DNA from: Dyella choica
GTDB lineage: Bacteria > Pseudomonadota > Gammaproteobacteria > Xanthomonadales > Rhodanobacteraceae
Direction: 5' to 3'
Assembly: GCF_003977665.1 (NCBI RefSeq)
Contig: NZ_RYYV01000002.1
Coordinates: 248,001-312,000, forward strand
Length of the DNA stretch: 64,000 bases
Shown here: piece after piece, positions 29,413 to 38,782 of the stretch
Position numbering within the stretch: the first letter of the stretch is position 1
Layout: each line of letters starts with the position of its first letter
The notes under the pieces: model-generated
What the model saw: the letters and a program-made list of their open reading frames with translations, nothing else
Database searches by the model: none
Told to the model about the DNA's origin: nothing
Made by a program: the position numbers and the translations under genes

Positions 29413-31677
29413 CTAGCTGGCAAAAAGTATCCCGGCGTCGATGCCGGCTGGTGTGTATTCGTTGAGCCGTGCGGCAAGATTCGTCTCGCGTTGCGGCTCG
29501 TACAGGTCGTGGTACACGCCCATCTGCGCATGGTCGGAAGAGCCGCTGCGGATTTCTTCGCAGCAGCCGTCCGCCAGGCGTGCATAGTCCGGCGCGGTAT
29601 AGCGCAAGCTGCAAAACTCCGGCACCACGCGCTGCTGCTCGCTTTCGCGGTGGTCCTGATCCGCTGCGTCCAGGGCCAGGTCCGGCTGGCAATGAAAACG
29701 GCGCGGCGTGCGCGAACCGATCGGCACGTAGCAGAAGCGCACGCAACCGCGTTGACGGCGCAGCACGCGCAAGGGGCTGGTGAAGACCGAATCCTCCGCC
29801 AGCAGCACACTGTGCGCCTGCACTTCGCCGATCACCGTGCAGCGCCTGAAGCTGGCTTCGACATAGGCCACCGCTTCGTCGGGAGCGCCCAAGGCGACGC
29901 GCTGCACGCCGGTGGCGTCCAGAATGCTGTCGCACAGGGTGAGTTGCGGTGGTTCACCGCGACGCGGCGGACTGATCACGGCGATCGCGCCGACGATGCT
30001 GTGTTCTATGCGCAGTGCCGCGCGTGAACTGTCGAGCGTTATGCTGGCTTCGCCGGGGCGTTTGGGGTCGCAATTGCAGTGCAGCGACCAACCGGGCACC
30101 AGGGTGCAGTGCCTGATCTGCAACTCGCACAGGTCTTCGCTCGCGACCGTCTGTGCCTCATCGTCGCTGCTACCCTGCACGTCGATGCCGCGTCCGGTGA
30201 TCAGCAGGCCGTCCAACAACAGGCGGCTACCCGGCTTTCCGCGCACACTGAACGCATCGGGCTGGCTGGCGCGGATATCCAGCAGGCGCAGCACCGGACG
30301 CGTGCGCTCGGCGGCACGCAATTGAATCGCTTCGCCGGCGCCGAGCTGAATGTCGATGCTGCCTTCGTAGACGCCGCTTTCGGCCAATTCGATGATCAGC
30401 GCGCGCAGCGGCGGCTGTCCCTCGGGCACTTTCGCTTTCGCCTGCGCCCAAGCGGCAAGCGCATCGGCAATGCTGCCGAAGTGGCCGGCCGGCCAGGGTT
30501 GCTGCGGATCAGTGCTGGGCAAGGTCGCGTGTACTATGTAGCGCGTTGCGTTTTCCAGCTCCGATACCTTGCGCCCGTACTCGCCGCCGCCAAGATCCGC
30601 GGCAAAACCGTAGCAGTAGGACACCCACGCGCCGCGCTTGGGCCGCTGGTTGGCGGGAAACATCAAGCGGCCGCTTTCGGGATCCACCGCGACGCTGCCG
30701 CGCGGCACCAGCCCTTTCCAGTTGGAGAGGTCGGCCGGTATCAGGCGCTCGATCGGCACCGGCATGCCCTCCCCCTTGTTGGGCCAGTCCGGCGCCCAAA
30801 GCAAGGTGCTTTTGCCCTCGCCATAGAGCGCTGGCGATACCTTGGTGTAATCGGCGTTGTTGCCGCGCAGCGCATAACGATAGCGTCGCAGCGGCAGCGG
30901 CAGATGACGTTCACGGCTTATCGCGGTGGCATCGTCAAGCGGCTCCGGCAGCTGGAACAATGGCGTGTCATTGCCCAGGGCGCTGAAGGTCATGCAGTTC
31001 ATGCTTACGTCGGCGACAAAGGCGGGCGTCATCGTCACCCGATAGCTGCGCAGGCGAAATACGAATACGCCGACATCGGGAATGCCGAAACGCCCGCGCG
31101 TATAGCAGCTCGCCAAGCGCCGCACATCCACCGTATGCGCAAACGGATCGAACGCTCCCTGCTCGAACCTCAAATCCTGCAAAGGCCCTGGCCGGCGCAA
31201 GTCGGCGTTGCGGCCGCGATGCGGATGCTGGTGATCCAGATGCTGCATCCAGCCCAGCAAGCGATAGAACTCCACCGGATGCGCCGGCCAGCCGGCGGCA
31301 TCGCGCGCCAGGTCTTGCAACAGCGAAAGCGTGCCTTTGCGCCGCCGCGCATCGATGGTGTTGGCCACGTCCGCGCGCGGCGCCAGCACGCGCCCCAGGC
31401 GCAAGACCGGCGCACCTTCTTCGCCCAGGGTCGCCGCTTCCGGCAACAAGGTGTAGCCGAGCAAATCGCCGATGTAAGGCACCACCCACTCGTCGCAGGT
31501 TTCGATGAACCAGTTGCGGTACAAGCGGGTGATGTCTTCTTCCAATACCTCCGCCTGGCGGGACAATACACGCAGAAAATCCCGCAAGGCATAGCCCTGC
31601 TCGGCATCGCGCATCCGGTAGATCACCGGCAGCAGGTCGTACAGCCGGTCCTGATTGCGGGTGGCCAGGGCGCTCAT
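29413..31677 (-). CDS. eCIS tail protein I-like with C-terminal beta-helix
   Basis: 754-aa baseplate-periphery protein. Residues 1 to ~200 match phage tail protein I (gpI)-like sequences (LYDLLPVIYRMRDAEQG, then EVLEEDITRLYRNWFIETCD), which join the baseplate wedge to fibres. From about residue 430 on, short beta repeats with regularly spaced hydrophobics (LRLLDIRAS, SRLLLDGLLITG, LQIRHCTLV, RIEHSIVGAIAV, SFRRCTVIGEV) look like a right-handed parallel beta-helix, the fold of many phage tailspikes. The fusion may therefore supply a spike-like surface, since no separate fibre gene is seen. It overlaps the preceding gene by 1 bp (TGATG). Confidence 0.85.
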   Translation of the reverse strand: MSALATRNQDRLYDLLPVIYRMRDAEQGYALRDFLRVLSRQAEVLEEDITRLYRNWFIETCDEWVVPYIGDLLGYTLLPEAATLGEEGAPVLRLGRVLAPRADVANTIDARRRKGTLSLLQDLARDAAGWPAHPVEFYRLLGWMQHLDHQHPHRGRNADLRRPGPLQDLRFEQGAFDPFAHTVDVRRLASCYTRGRFGIPDVGVFVFRLRSYRVTMTPAFVADVSMNCMTFSALGNDTPLFQLPEPLDDATAISRERHLPLPLRRYRYALRGNNADYTKVSPALYGEGKSTLLWAPDWPNKGEGMPVPIERLIPADLSNWKGLVPRGSVAVDPESGRLMFPANQRPKRGAWVSYCYGFAADLGGGEYGRKVSELENATRYIVHATLPSTDPQQPWPAGHFGSIADALAAWAQAKAKVPEGQPPLRALIIELAESGVYEGSIDIQLGAGEAIQLRAAERTRPVLRLLDIRASQPDAFSVRGKPGSRLLLDGLLITGRGIDVQGSSDDEAQTVASEDLCELQIRHCTLVPGWSLHCNCDPKRPGEASITLDSSRAALRIEHSIVGAIAVISPPRRGEPPQLTLCDSILDATGVQRVALGAPDEAVAYVEASFRRCTVIGEVQAHSVLLAEDSVFTSPLRVLRRQRGCVRFCYVPIGSRTPRRFHCQPDLALDAADQDHRESEQQRVVPEFCSLRYTAPDYARLADGCCEEIRSGSSDHAQMGVYHDLYEPQRETNLAARLNEYTPAGIDAGILFAS

Positions 31678-34600
31678 CAGGTCGCCTCCTGCAGCAGCAA
31701 GGTATCCGGGATATCCGGCAGCAGATAAGCGAGCTGCGCGGGAAGGATGGTCAATGGATCATCGGGATCACGCCGCGTCGGCAGGACAGGGATGAAGGCT
31801 TCGAGCACTTCGTTCAGGGGCAGCTTCTGCTTCAACATCGCCGCGTTAAGGCTTGGCGCGTCACTGCGTTCGAGGCCATTGTTGGGCTTGTCGCGACCTT
31901 CGAAGCCGAGCAGCAAGGTCTCCCGGTCGAAACTGCTGAACAAATCGACCGTTACATAAGCCACGCCGCGTACAGCCTGGACGCAAGCTATGAGCTCGCT
32001 GCGGTAAACGTTCTGCGCCAGCTCGCGCCGTTCGAACCCGAACCGGTCCAGCACCGCGGCGCGCACCAGCGGTTCGACCGCTTCCCACTGCTGATCGGGC
32101 GCAAGTCCCACTTTGGCGCTGACCCTGAGCGCCAGCAGCTCGCGCACGCTCAGATCCACGGGCAAGGCCGGATCGCCGTAGCGCTGAAATGCCTGCAGCA
32201 AATTGCGGTACAGATCGGAACTTGGATCGATCGGCGCATCCGCCGCACCGGCGATCGTCACCAGCACCTGTGCGCCGGACTTCACCGCGGATGCCTTGCC
32301 CACGCCGCCGAAGCTGCGCGCGAATTCGGCATAGTCGCTAACCGACACCAGCCGGTCCAGCGCCGATACCGAAATCGGCACGTTGCGGCGTGCCTGGTCG
32401 CGGCTTTCCGGATCAGCACCGCCGGAAGCACCCAACGGATTGATGACATCCTTCACCCCCAGGGGCTTGGTCGTCACCAGGGTGACCTGGCCCGCGCGCA
32501 CATTGCCTGCCACGCCGATGCCGTTGCGATAGACGGCCTTGACGTTTTCCACGCCAGTAGGAAGCCGTGCACCATGCGCACCGTCGCCGAACGTTACGCT
32601 GGTCTTGCCATCGTTATCCGTGTTGGTGACGAAACTGCGTTCCGCACTGCCGGCAAACGCCAGATTGCGCACCTCGTGCCAGAGCACGTCATTCACGCTA
32701 ACGGAGAGCGTGCTCTGTACCCCGTCCACCGTCGGCGCCGACACATAGGTCAGCGGCGACTGCTTCAAGGTGAACGTCTGCATGGGCGCGGCGCCATTGC
32801 CGTTGCCGATTACTTCGTTGCGTGTTTCGCCATGCGTGGCGCGCACCACGTTTGCATGCACCACGACCGAGTCGCGGCGATAGCGATAGGCTAGCCCCTG
32901 ATTGGCCAATACGAGGGTGCTATGCACGGTATCGCCGGACAGCCGTTTGTTCTGGCTCTGCTCCACCGCGGCGATCATCACCAATTCGGCTGCCGTGACC
33001 GCATCGGTACCGGGCACATCCACGCGTTGGCCTTCCACGATCACCCAGCGCCCCGATTTCAAACCGTCGACCACGCTATCGAGCGTGAGATGGGTCGCAT
33101 CATCCTGCGTCTGGCGCGGCGCCGTATCGCTGGAATCGGGAGCACCTACCGGCTCGGTCAATACTTGCTCGGCCAAGGTAAGGGCCTCGCTCTGCGCAAA
33201 AACCGTAGCACTGCGTATGACATCCCACGTCGGCACCGACCAAATCGGTGGCTGCACAGCGCCTCCCACAGTCGTTCCCTTCCCCGTATCCACCAGCGTG
33301 ATCTCCGTCGTCTTGCTGCTCATTCCGTAGTCGGTGCGCGGATGCACGCTAGCGCGCTGAACCTGTGCAACGGTCGTTTCGATTTCCTGCATGCCGTCAT
33401 TTGAGTGTCGCTGAATGGCGACATAGCCGCCGGCGAGTACGCCGTCATAGGCGTTGTCGAGCGACAGCACATCGGCGGCCTCGTCGATCGTCCAATCCGT
33501 GTAGCCGGTTGTAGTCGTCGTACCGCCGCCGTCTTTGGGCACTTGCGTAAGGGTGATCTGTTTCGGCGCGTTGTAACCGAACAATGATGCCGTCACCCGC
33601 ATTGCAAAGACCCCCTTCAAGGCCGGCGAAGGATTGCCATACGAAACGCTGGTCCAGGCCTGATAGAAGGTATCGCGCAAGCGAGGCTCGAACTGCAACA
33701 GCATCTGCGGACGCGTATCGCTGCTTACGCCTAACGCGGTGGCGGCGTCGCGTACCAGCTGAAAGCGGTTGGCAGGCTGTAAAGTCGGCGGTGCAATCAG
33801 CGCATCGAACAGGAACTGGAAGCCACCGCCTGAGGACGAGGGACTGGAAATGCCGAAAGCCGCCTTTACGTCGTTCAAGAATTGCGTAACGGCAGCCGGA
33901 TTGTTGTCCTGGTTGAAGTCGCTGACATAGTGCCCGATCAACTCGTTCGAACTTCCCCAGTTGCTGCCGCCAAGCAGCAGGTCGGCGCGGATCTTCTCGA
34001 TGCGGCCAAGCCAGAAATCGCGGTTGGAACCGTCGCTGGAAAATTCCAGCGCCCCGATCGCCTTCGTCGCCGCTGCCACGATCTGTACCGTGGCATCTTC
34101 CAGGGCTTGCAACAATATCTTGCTGCGCTGGTTTTGCGCGTCCGTTTCCACCGCGCGGACCAGCCGAATCGCCTGCACCCCGCCAGCCAGATCTTCGCCG
34201 AACAGGAACAGCAAGCGGTCTCCCGTCTTCAGATTGTTATTGATACCGCTGATCCAGATCGTATCAAGCCCGGCTATCGTGTCGACGGAGATCTCCACTG
34301 GTTGAGTCTTCCGCGCCTTGATCGCATTCCATTCATAGCGTGCATCCAGCGGTTCAGCGGTCTCGAAAGTCTGCATCTGCTCGCCCGGCGCCGGCACCGA
34401 TTGCGCGCGCGAACCGGCGGAAAGGGTCACCGGACCCGAGTTCTGATCGATGGTGTACGACAGATACACGCTGGCCGCGACACCCGGACGCAACCGGTAA
34501 TCCACCAGCCGCCCCAGTTCCAGCACCGAACGCCGCTCGGTCGCGGTGCGCAGGAAACCTTCGTTGGCGATGCGTTCCTGATAGAAGCTCAACACCTCCG

Positions 34601-34850
34601 CACCCACTGCCCAGGTATCCAGCAAAGCGATCGACGGATCATCCGCTTCACGCGTGCGCAGCCCGGACAATGCCGGCAGGCTGGCGTCGCTCAAGTCCGC
34701 CTGCATCGTGGCGCGAAAATCGGCATAACGGCCAACGCGGTAACTCAGGCTATCCAGCCCCGGCCGGTTGTACAGCGACAACGGCGTCCTGGTAAGAGGG
34801 CCGCAACCGCAGGCGCAGGCGTGTTGGCCACAGGCGCTACAGCAGCTCAT
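31677..34850 (-). CDS. eCIS baseplate J-like protein (second, large)
   Basis: 1057-aa baseplate wedge protein, the counterpart of the large Pvc12/Afp12-type subunit. N-terminal DPSIALLDTWAVGAEVLSFYQERIANEGFL and FGDGAHGARLPTGVENVKA are baseplate-J hallmarks; GRLVDYRLRPG is shared with the neighbouring J protein. It opens with an unusual Cys-dense tip (eight Cys/His-type positions within the first ~17 residues, beginning MSCCSACG) that could bind metal. Start chosen at ATG 34848-34850, which overlaps the stop of the upstream J gene (ATGA); a longer frame upstream is antisense noise. Confidence 0.9.
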   Translation of the reverse strand: MSCCSACGQHACACGCGPLTRTPLSLYNRPGLDSLSYRVGRYADFRATMQADLSDASLPALSGLRTREADDPSIALLDTWAVGAEVLSFYQERIANEGFLRTATERRSVLELGRLVDYRLRPGVAASVYLSYTIDQNSGPVTLSAGSRAQSVPAPGEQMQTFETAEPLDARYEWNAIKARKTQPVEISVDTIAGLDTIWISGINNNLKTGDRLLFLFGEDLAGGVQAIRLVRAVETDAQNQRSKILLQALEDATVQIVAAATKAIGALEFSSDGSNRDFWLGRIEKIRADLLLGGSNWGSSNELIGHYVSDFNQDNNPAAVTQFLNDVKAAFGISSPSSSGGGFQFLFDALIAPPTLQPANRFQLVRDAATALGVSSDTRPQMLLQFEPRLRDTFYQAWTSVSYGNPSPALKGVFAMRVTASLFGYNAPKQITLTQVPKDGGGTTTTTGYTDWTIDEAADVLSLDNAYDGVLAGGYVAIQRHSNDGMQEIETTVAQVQRASVHPRTDYGMSSKTTEITLVDTGKGTTVGGAVQPPIWSVPTWDVIRSATVFAQSEALTLAEQVLTEPVGAPDSSDTAPRQTQDDATHLTLDSVVDGLKSGRWVIVEGQRVDVPGTDAVTAAELVMIAAVEQSQNKRLSGDTVHSTLVLANQGLAYRYRRDSVVVHANVVRATHGETRNEVIGNGNGAAPMQTFTLKQSPLTYVSAPTVDGVQSTLSVSVNDVLWHEVRNLAFAGSAERSFVTNTDNDGKTSVTFGDGAHGARLPTGVENVKAVYRNGIGVAGNVRAGQVTLVTTKPLGVKDVINPLGASGGADPESRDQARRNVPISVSALDRLVSVSDYAEFARSFGGVGKASAVKSGAQVLVTIAGAADAPIDPSSDLYRNLLQAFQRYGDPALPVDLSVRELLALRVSAKVGLAPDQQWEAVEPLVRAAVLDRFGFERRELAQNVYRSELIACVQAVRGVAYVTVDLFSSFDRETLLLGFEGRDKPNNGLERSDAPSLNAAMLKQKLPLNEVLEAFIPVLPTRRDPDDPLTILPAQLAYLLPDIPDTLLLQEAT

Positions 34851-37561
34851 CGCCCACCTCCCATGGTGAATTGAATGCCGCCGTGATCGGGATGATCCGG
34901 ATCGTTGTCGACCTGGGCGATCTCGCGCTTGCCCAGAAGCAACACGCCGCCGGGCGGCCGATCGCTGGTGCCGTTGTCCGCCCGCATCAACCGGGTTACT
35001 TCCACGTGCACAACGCCGGTGACGGCTTGCGCTTCGGCGATCAGCGCACTCTCGTCGATCGGCATGCCCAATTGCAGGCGATCGGGATGGAAAAAACCAG
35101 GCATGCCGTCGCGACGCAAACCTGCGCTGAAGCGATCCTGCAATGCTGCCTTTACGTGGGCGGTGAGAAATGTTGGCGCCACGCATACGGACATTGTGAT
35201 CAGCAACGGTACGTAGCAAGCAGCATGCACAGCCACGTCGTGCCCCATGCGCCGGTAATGCTCCAGGTCCGCATCGATACTCTGCGCCATCGCCATGGGC
35301 AGGTCTTCCCGGCCCAGCGGATCGACCACCACGTCCGCTTCGTACCAACTGCCGGTCCAGTCCATCGTGCAGGCCGTGTCTTGTACGCCGGGCGTGCGCG
35401 CAGCGAACATCGCATAGTCATCAGCGACGATGGCGCGCAGCGGATTGGCGCGAAACGCACCCGGCGCATACAGCTTCACTTCGGCAAGGCTTTCCGCTGC
35501 GCTGCCGCCGCTGGCCGGCAAAGGGTTGCGCGGCTGGATGTCCACACCGGAAAGCGTGCCCGATGCCAGCGCCAGCCAGATGATGCTGTCGCGCCCCACG
35601 TTGCCGGCCGGACCATTGCCGATGCGCGGCAAGGCGCGGAAGAAGTTGCCCGCCTGCGGCTGTCGCCCAAGCACGCCGTCACCGAAGCGCAGATGAGCCA
35701 GGCCATCGTCATCGATCTCGACCACGAAATGGCGATCGTCGGGACCGCTTTCCAGCAGATCCGGACGCGCTTGCCAACGCAATGACTCAGCGGGAATCCC
35801 GTTGACGAGCACGTCCTGCAACGTACCGCCGTAAACGCGCAATTGCGGCAGAGCCGCGCGCACATCGCGCGCCAGCAATTTGCAGATCGGCGCACCCGGC
35901 TGTGCCGGCAGCGGCTCCGCCCAGGTCAGGGGCGTGCCTGGCAGCACGTGTTCCGTATCACCAGGTGGACACAGGACGTCCTGCACTGCTCCGTCGCAGC
36001 GGCAGCAGCCGTATTGTGTGGTGCCCGGCACCAGCCAGCAATCCTCGGCCAAGGCCTGGCAGCGCTGGCAGGCATCCGTCATCGCAGCAAGCGCCTTGCT
36101 CAAGCCTGGGTAGTCGCTGTCGACATCAGCGGGGGGCTGGCAGATCACATCGCACTTGCACTGGCCGGACAGATGATCGCCATGGTCGACCAGCAACACA
36201 TTGCCGCGCGCCAGGCTTACATCACCGATCCAGCGGCAATCGGGTGCCGCCATGCGGATCGACAGGCAAAGGTCGAACGGCAAGGCATCACAGGCATCCC
36301 AGCTCACTTGCAGAAGCAGGGTGCCGTCGAGCGGATCGACCGTTTCCTGTACCCCGGCAAGGCGCACGGCATGGCGATGCTCCGGATTCGCATCGGCGGG
36401 ACTGCCGGTCGCCGGACCCAGCACTTCTTCGAAGATCAGCAAATCACCCGCCTTCAATTTGAGCGCGCGCGTTCGATCGACGGACGCTTTTGTGTTGGTA
36501 GGTGGCGCATCGACCAATACGGCTTGGGTGCTGCCGCGAGGAAGGCAGCACAATGCATTGCCCCAGGTGTGCAGGCGGATGGCACTTTGCGCAGCCACCA
36601 CAGTGATCGACGTCGCGCCATCCAGCGCCATCGGCTGGAATATCTGCGCGCCTTGTACACGTGCGGCAGCGAGCTTGACGCTGTCGATCATGCCGGCCTT
36701 CGCGTCGCCCTGCCCGGCCGGCGGCGTCAACAGCAGGAGCTGATCCAAAGGGAGCGTCACTTCGCCCGCAGCGAGCGACAAGCTCACCAGCGCGCGCGCG
36801 TTGCAACCTTCGTGCATCCGATAGTCAACCAGCCGCGCATGCCGGCGCACGGAAATTCTGCGCCGCGCCGTCTCCAGGTAGGCTTCGGTGGCCACGGCGT
36901 CCTGGTAGTAGCTGAGATGGTCGGCGGTGTAGGCCAAGGCCTCGATCAGCGCAATGCCGATGTCGGGCACATGACGCTCCTGCCATGCGGGCACATCCAG
37001 CGCCATGCGGTCTAGAAACAGCTGGCGGAAGCTGGCGTAATCCTTGGCCAGGTAATTGATCTCCGGCTGCGCAGCTGCCGGCTGCACACAGGGCGGCAGC
37101 GCCGCGCAATCGCTCTCCTTTGCGCAATCGAGCCGAAAATACAGCGTGGCGCAGGCATAGCGCGGGTCGAAACCGGGATAGGCCACCCAGGTCGAAGGAT
37201 CGATGCCTGAGGAGGCATCCACCAGACACAGGCAATACGGCGAATGATCGCCTTCGCGGTCCAGCTCCACGCGCAGGCAGACATCATCGTGCAGCTCGGG
37301 CTCCTGCTCGGGCTTCACGCTGACTGCATGCAAACCAGTGATGCGGTCACCGCCGCTGATCCGCACATTGGCGATGCCAAGCTCAGCCGGCACGCCGCCG
37401 AACAGATGAATGCACAGCGACTTGCCACTGTCGCCGACTTCCACGTAGTCGATGCCGTTGAGACGGCCGGACAAACGCAAGCGCTCGCGCCGCGCCTCAT
37501 CGCTGCACGCAGGCAACGGCACACAGCCCACCGTCCCGGTGCTGATGGCTACCTCGCTCAT
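34847..37561 (-). CDS. eCIS baseplate J-like protein (first)
   Basis: 904-aa putative baseplate assembly protein of the Pvc11/Afp11 type. Visible family segments are PEINYLAKDYASFRQLFLDR, DIGIALIEALAYTADHLSYY, RRHARLVDYRMHEG and LRFGDGVLGRQPQAG. A central insert (~residues 395-545) is rich in Cys, with clustered motifs CQRCQALAEDC and GCCRCDGAVQDVLC, not usual for phage J proteins and suggestive of metal binding or disulfides. It overlaps the gp25 gene by 4 bp and the next J gene by 4 bp. Confidence 0.9.
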   Translation of the reverse strand: MSEVAISTGTVGCVPLPACSDEARRERLRLSGRLNGIDYVEVGDSGKSLCIHLFGGVPAELGIANVRISGGDRITGLHAVSVKPEQEPELHDDVCLRVELDREGDHSPYCLCLVDASSGIDPSTWVAYPGFDPRYACATLYFRLDCAKESDCAALPPCVQPAAAQPEINYLAKDYASFRQLFLDRMALDVPAWQERHVPDIGIALIEALAYTADHLSYYQDAVATEAYLETARRRISVRRHARLVDYRMHEGCNARALVSLSLAAGEVTLPLDQLLLLTPPAGQGDAKAGMIDSVKLAAARVQGAQIFQPMALDGATSITVVAAQSAIRLHTWGNALCCLPRGSTQAVLVDAPPTNTKASVDRTRALKLKAGDLLIFEEVLGPATGSPADANPEHRHAVRLAGVQETVDPLDGTLLLQVSWDACDALPFDLCLSIRMAAPDCRWIGDVSLARGNVLLVDHGDHLSGQCKCDVICQPPADVDSDYPGLSKALAAMTDACQRCQALAEDCWLVPGTTQYGCCRCDGAVQDVLCPPGDTEHVLPGTPLTWAEPLPAQPGAPICKLLARDVRAALPQLRVYGGTLQDVLVNGIPAESLRWQARPDLLESGPDDRHFVVEIDDDGLAHLRFGDGVLGRQPQAGNFFRALPRIGNGPAGNVGRDSIIWLALASGTLSGVDIQPRNPLPASGGSAAESLAEVKLYAPGAFRANPLRAIVADDYAMFAARTPGVQDTACTMDWTGSWYEADVVVDPLGREDLPMAMAQSIDADLEHYRRMGHDVAVHAACYVPLLITMSVCVAPTFLTAHVKAALQDRFSAGLRRDGMPGFFHPDRLQLGMPIDESALIAEAQAVTGVVHVEVTRLMRADNGTSDRPPGGVLLLGKREIAQVDNDPDHPDHGGIQFTMGGGR

Positions 37562-37929
37562 GGCATGCTCCGGTTGAAGCTGGCGCTGCGTGCGTCGCCG
37601 GTGGCCAGCACGGTGTAACTGATATCCACCCGCAGCGCAGAGTCGTCGCAGACCACGTCCAGCGCATTGACGCCGACCACGTCGCCCAGCCAGCGTTGCA
37701 GTGCCGCCTGCATCGTGAACTGCAGGGCTGCGGCGATTTCCGGGCTGTTCGGCGCAAACACCATTTGCAACAGGCCGCTGCCGAAGTCGGGACGGTTCAC
37801 GCGCTCGCCGGGGCTGGTGAACAGCAATTGCTCGATCATGTCGCGTACGTGATCGTCGTCGCTGGCTGCGGCTGTGCGGCCGCGGTGATCGAACTGGTAG
37901 GGAAAGGCGATATTCAGCGGGCTGTCCAT
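37558..37929 (-). CDS. gp25-like baseplate wedge protein
   Basis: 123-aa protein of the GPW/gp25 family (Pvc9/Afp9 type) that starts sheath assembly at the baseplate. Recognised by the family core IEQLLFTSPGERVNRPDFGS, with the conserved ERVNRPDFG stretch, and its length. It follows the PAAR-like gene by 7 bp and overlaps the next baseplate gene by 4 bp. Confidence 0.93.
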   Translation of the reverse strand: MDSPLNIAFPYQFDHRGRTAAASDDDHVRDMIEQLLFTSPGERVNRPDFGSGLLQMVFAPNSPEIAAALQFTMQAALQRWLGDVVGVNALDVVCDDSALRVDISYTVLATGDARSASFNRSMP

Positions 37930-37936
37930 GGCGTCC

Positions 37937-38260
37937 TCACATCGCGCTTGCGCGCATCTGGGCGGCGGCGATCAGCACGGGCGTTCCAGTCGGCGCACAG
38001 ATTGCCTGGCTGTCCATGCACAACAGGGGCTGCCCATTGGACGTAACGCGCATCGCCGAAGTGACGAATTGCGCACTCACGCAGGGGCCGTTCCCGGTCG
38101 GCGGTGGCGGCATGGCGCAACCGGCCACCACCCAGGGTGCCGCGATCGTTACCGTCGGCTGCCCGCTTACTGTCACGCGCGGATTGGGCATCGTGGCCTG
38201 AGCCTGTCCGCCATGCGAGCAAAGCACGCTGGCGCCGACATGGATGAGAAAACCGGGCAT
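37937..38260 (-). CDS. PAAR-like spike tip protein
   Basis: 107-aa small beta-rich protein that should cap the spike (Pvc10-like position). It begins MPGFLIHVGASVLCSHGGQA and shows Gly/Pro/Cys-rich turns (WVVAGCAMPPPPTGNGPC) and a regular CMDSQAICAPTG end, the pattern of DUF4280/PAAR-like tips. Five Cys and several His could hold a metal ion. It lies 12 bp downstream of the gp5-like spike gene. Confidence 0.8.
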   Translation of the reverse strand: MPGFLIHVGASVLCSHGGQAQATMPNPRVTVSGQPTVTIAAPWVVAGCAMPPPPTGNGPCVSAQFVTSAMRVTSNGQPLLCMDSQAICAPTGTPVLIAAAQMRASAM

Positions 38261-38272
38261 CGCGCATTCTCC

Positions 38273-38782
38273 TCACGTCACGACCAGCGCGCCGTTGTTG
38301 ATGGTGACGGTGGGCCCGGCCAGCACGATGGTGGCGCCCTTGCCGTTGGAAATGGTGATGCCGATGTCGTTGACGACGATCATCGCGCCGGTGGTGCTCT
38401 TCAGCATGATGCCGCCGGTAGGGCCCGGCAGATCGCTGATCGAGAGGGTGTTCTGCAGCCCCGACTGCAGCACAAGGCTGGGACTGGCCGGGTTACCGGC
38501 CAGCGCGAGCGTGGGCACTTCGGCCGCGATGCCCCAGAAGCCGCCGGTCCAGATCGGGTAATCCGGGTCGCCCTGCTCGAACTCGATCCACACACCGGCG
38601 CCGATCTGCGGCACCACATATACGCCGCTCAGCTTGCCGGCGATCGGCACACAAGGCATCGCCCAGCTCGACGGCAGCAGGCCGGATACGTCCGGCACCA
38701 TCACCTGGATGCGACCCATCTGTTGCGGGTCCACGTTCTGCAGCACCGTGCCGCGATATTTGCCGTAGTACTTCTGGCTCAT
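38273..38782 (-). CDS. gp5/VgrG-like spike (baseplate assembly protein V type)
   Basis: 169-aa spike protein with an OB-fold N-terminal part (YRGTVLQNVDPQQMGRIQVM, GVWIEFEQGDPDYPIWTGGF) and a C-terminal repeat of short beta strands (GAMIVVNDIGITISNGKGAT) that forms a triple-helix needle in this family. It pierces the target membrane on sheath contraction. The ATG overlaps the hub gene stop (ATGA). Confidence 0.92.
   Translation of the reverse strand: MSQKYYGKYRGTVLQNVDPQQMGRIQVMVPDVSGLLPSSWAMPCVPIAGKLSGVYVVPQIGAGVWIEFEQGDPDYPIWTGGFWGIAAEVPTLALAGNPASPSLVLQSGLQNTLSISDLPGPTGGIMLKSTTGAMIVVNDIGITISNGKGATIVLAGPTVTINNGALVVT

Noticed and set aside
30079-31728. Plus-strand open frame of 549 aa
   Set aside because: Shadow of the gpI-like gene; composition is Gln/Arg/His-rich, typical of antisense frames in GC-rich DNA.
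35843-37015. Plus-strand open frame of 390 aa
   Set aside because: Antisense to the first baseplate J gene, which has clear family motifs.
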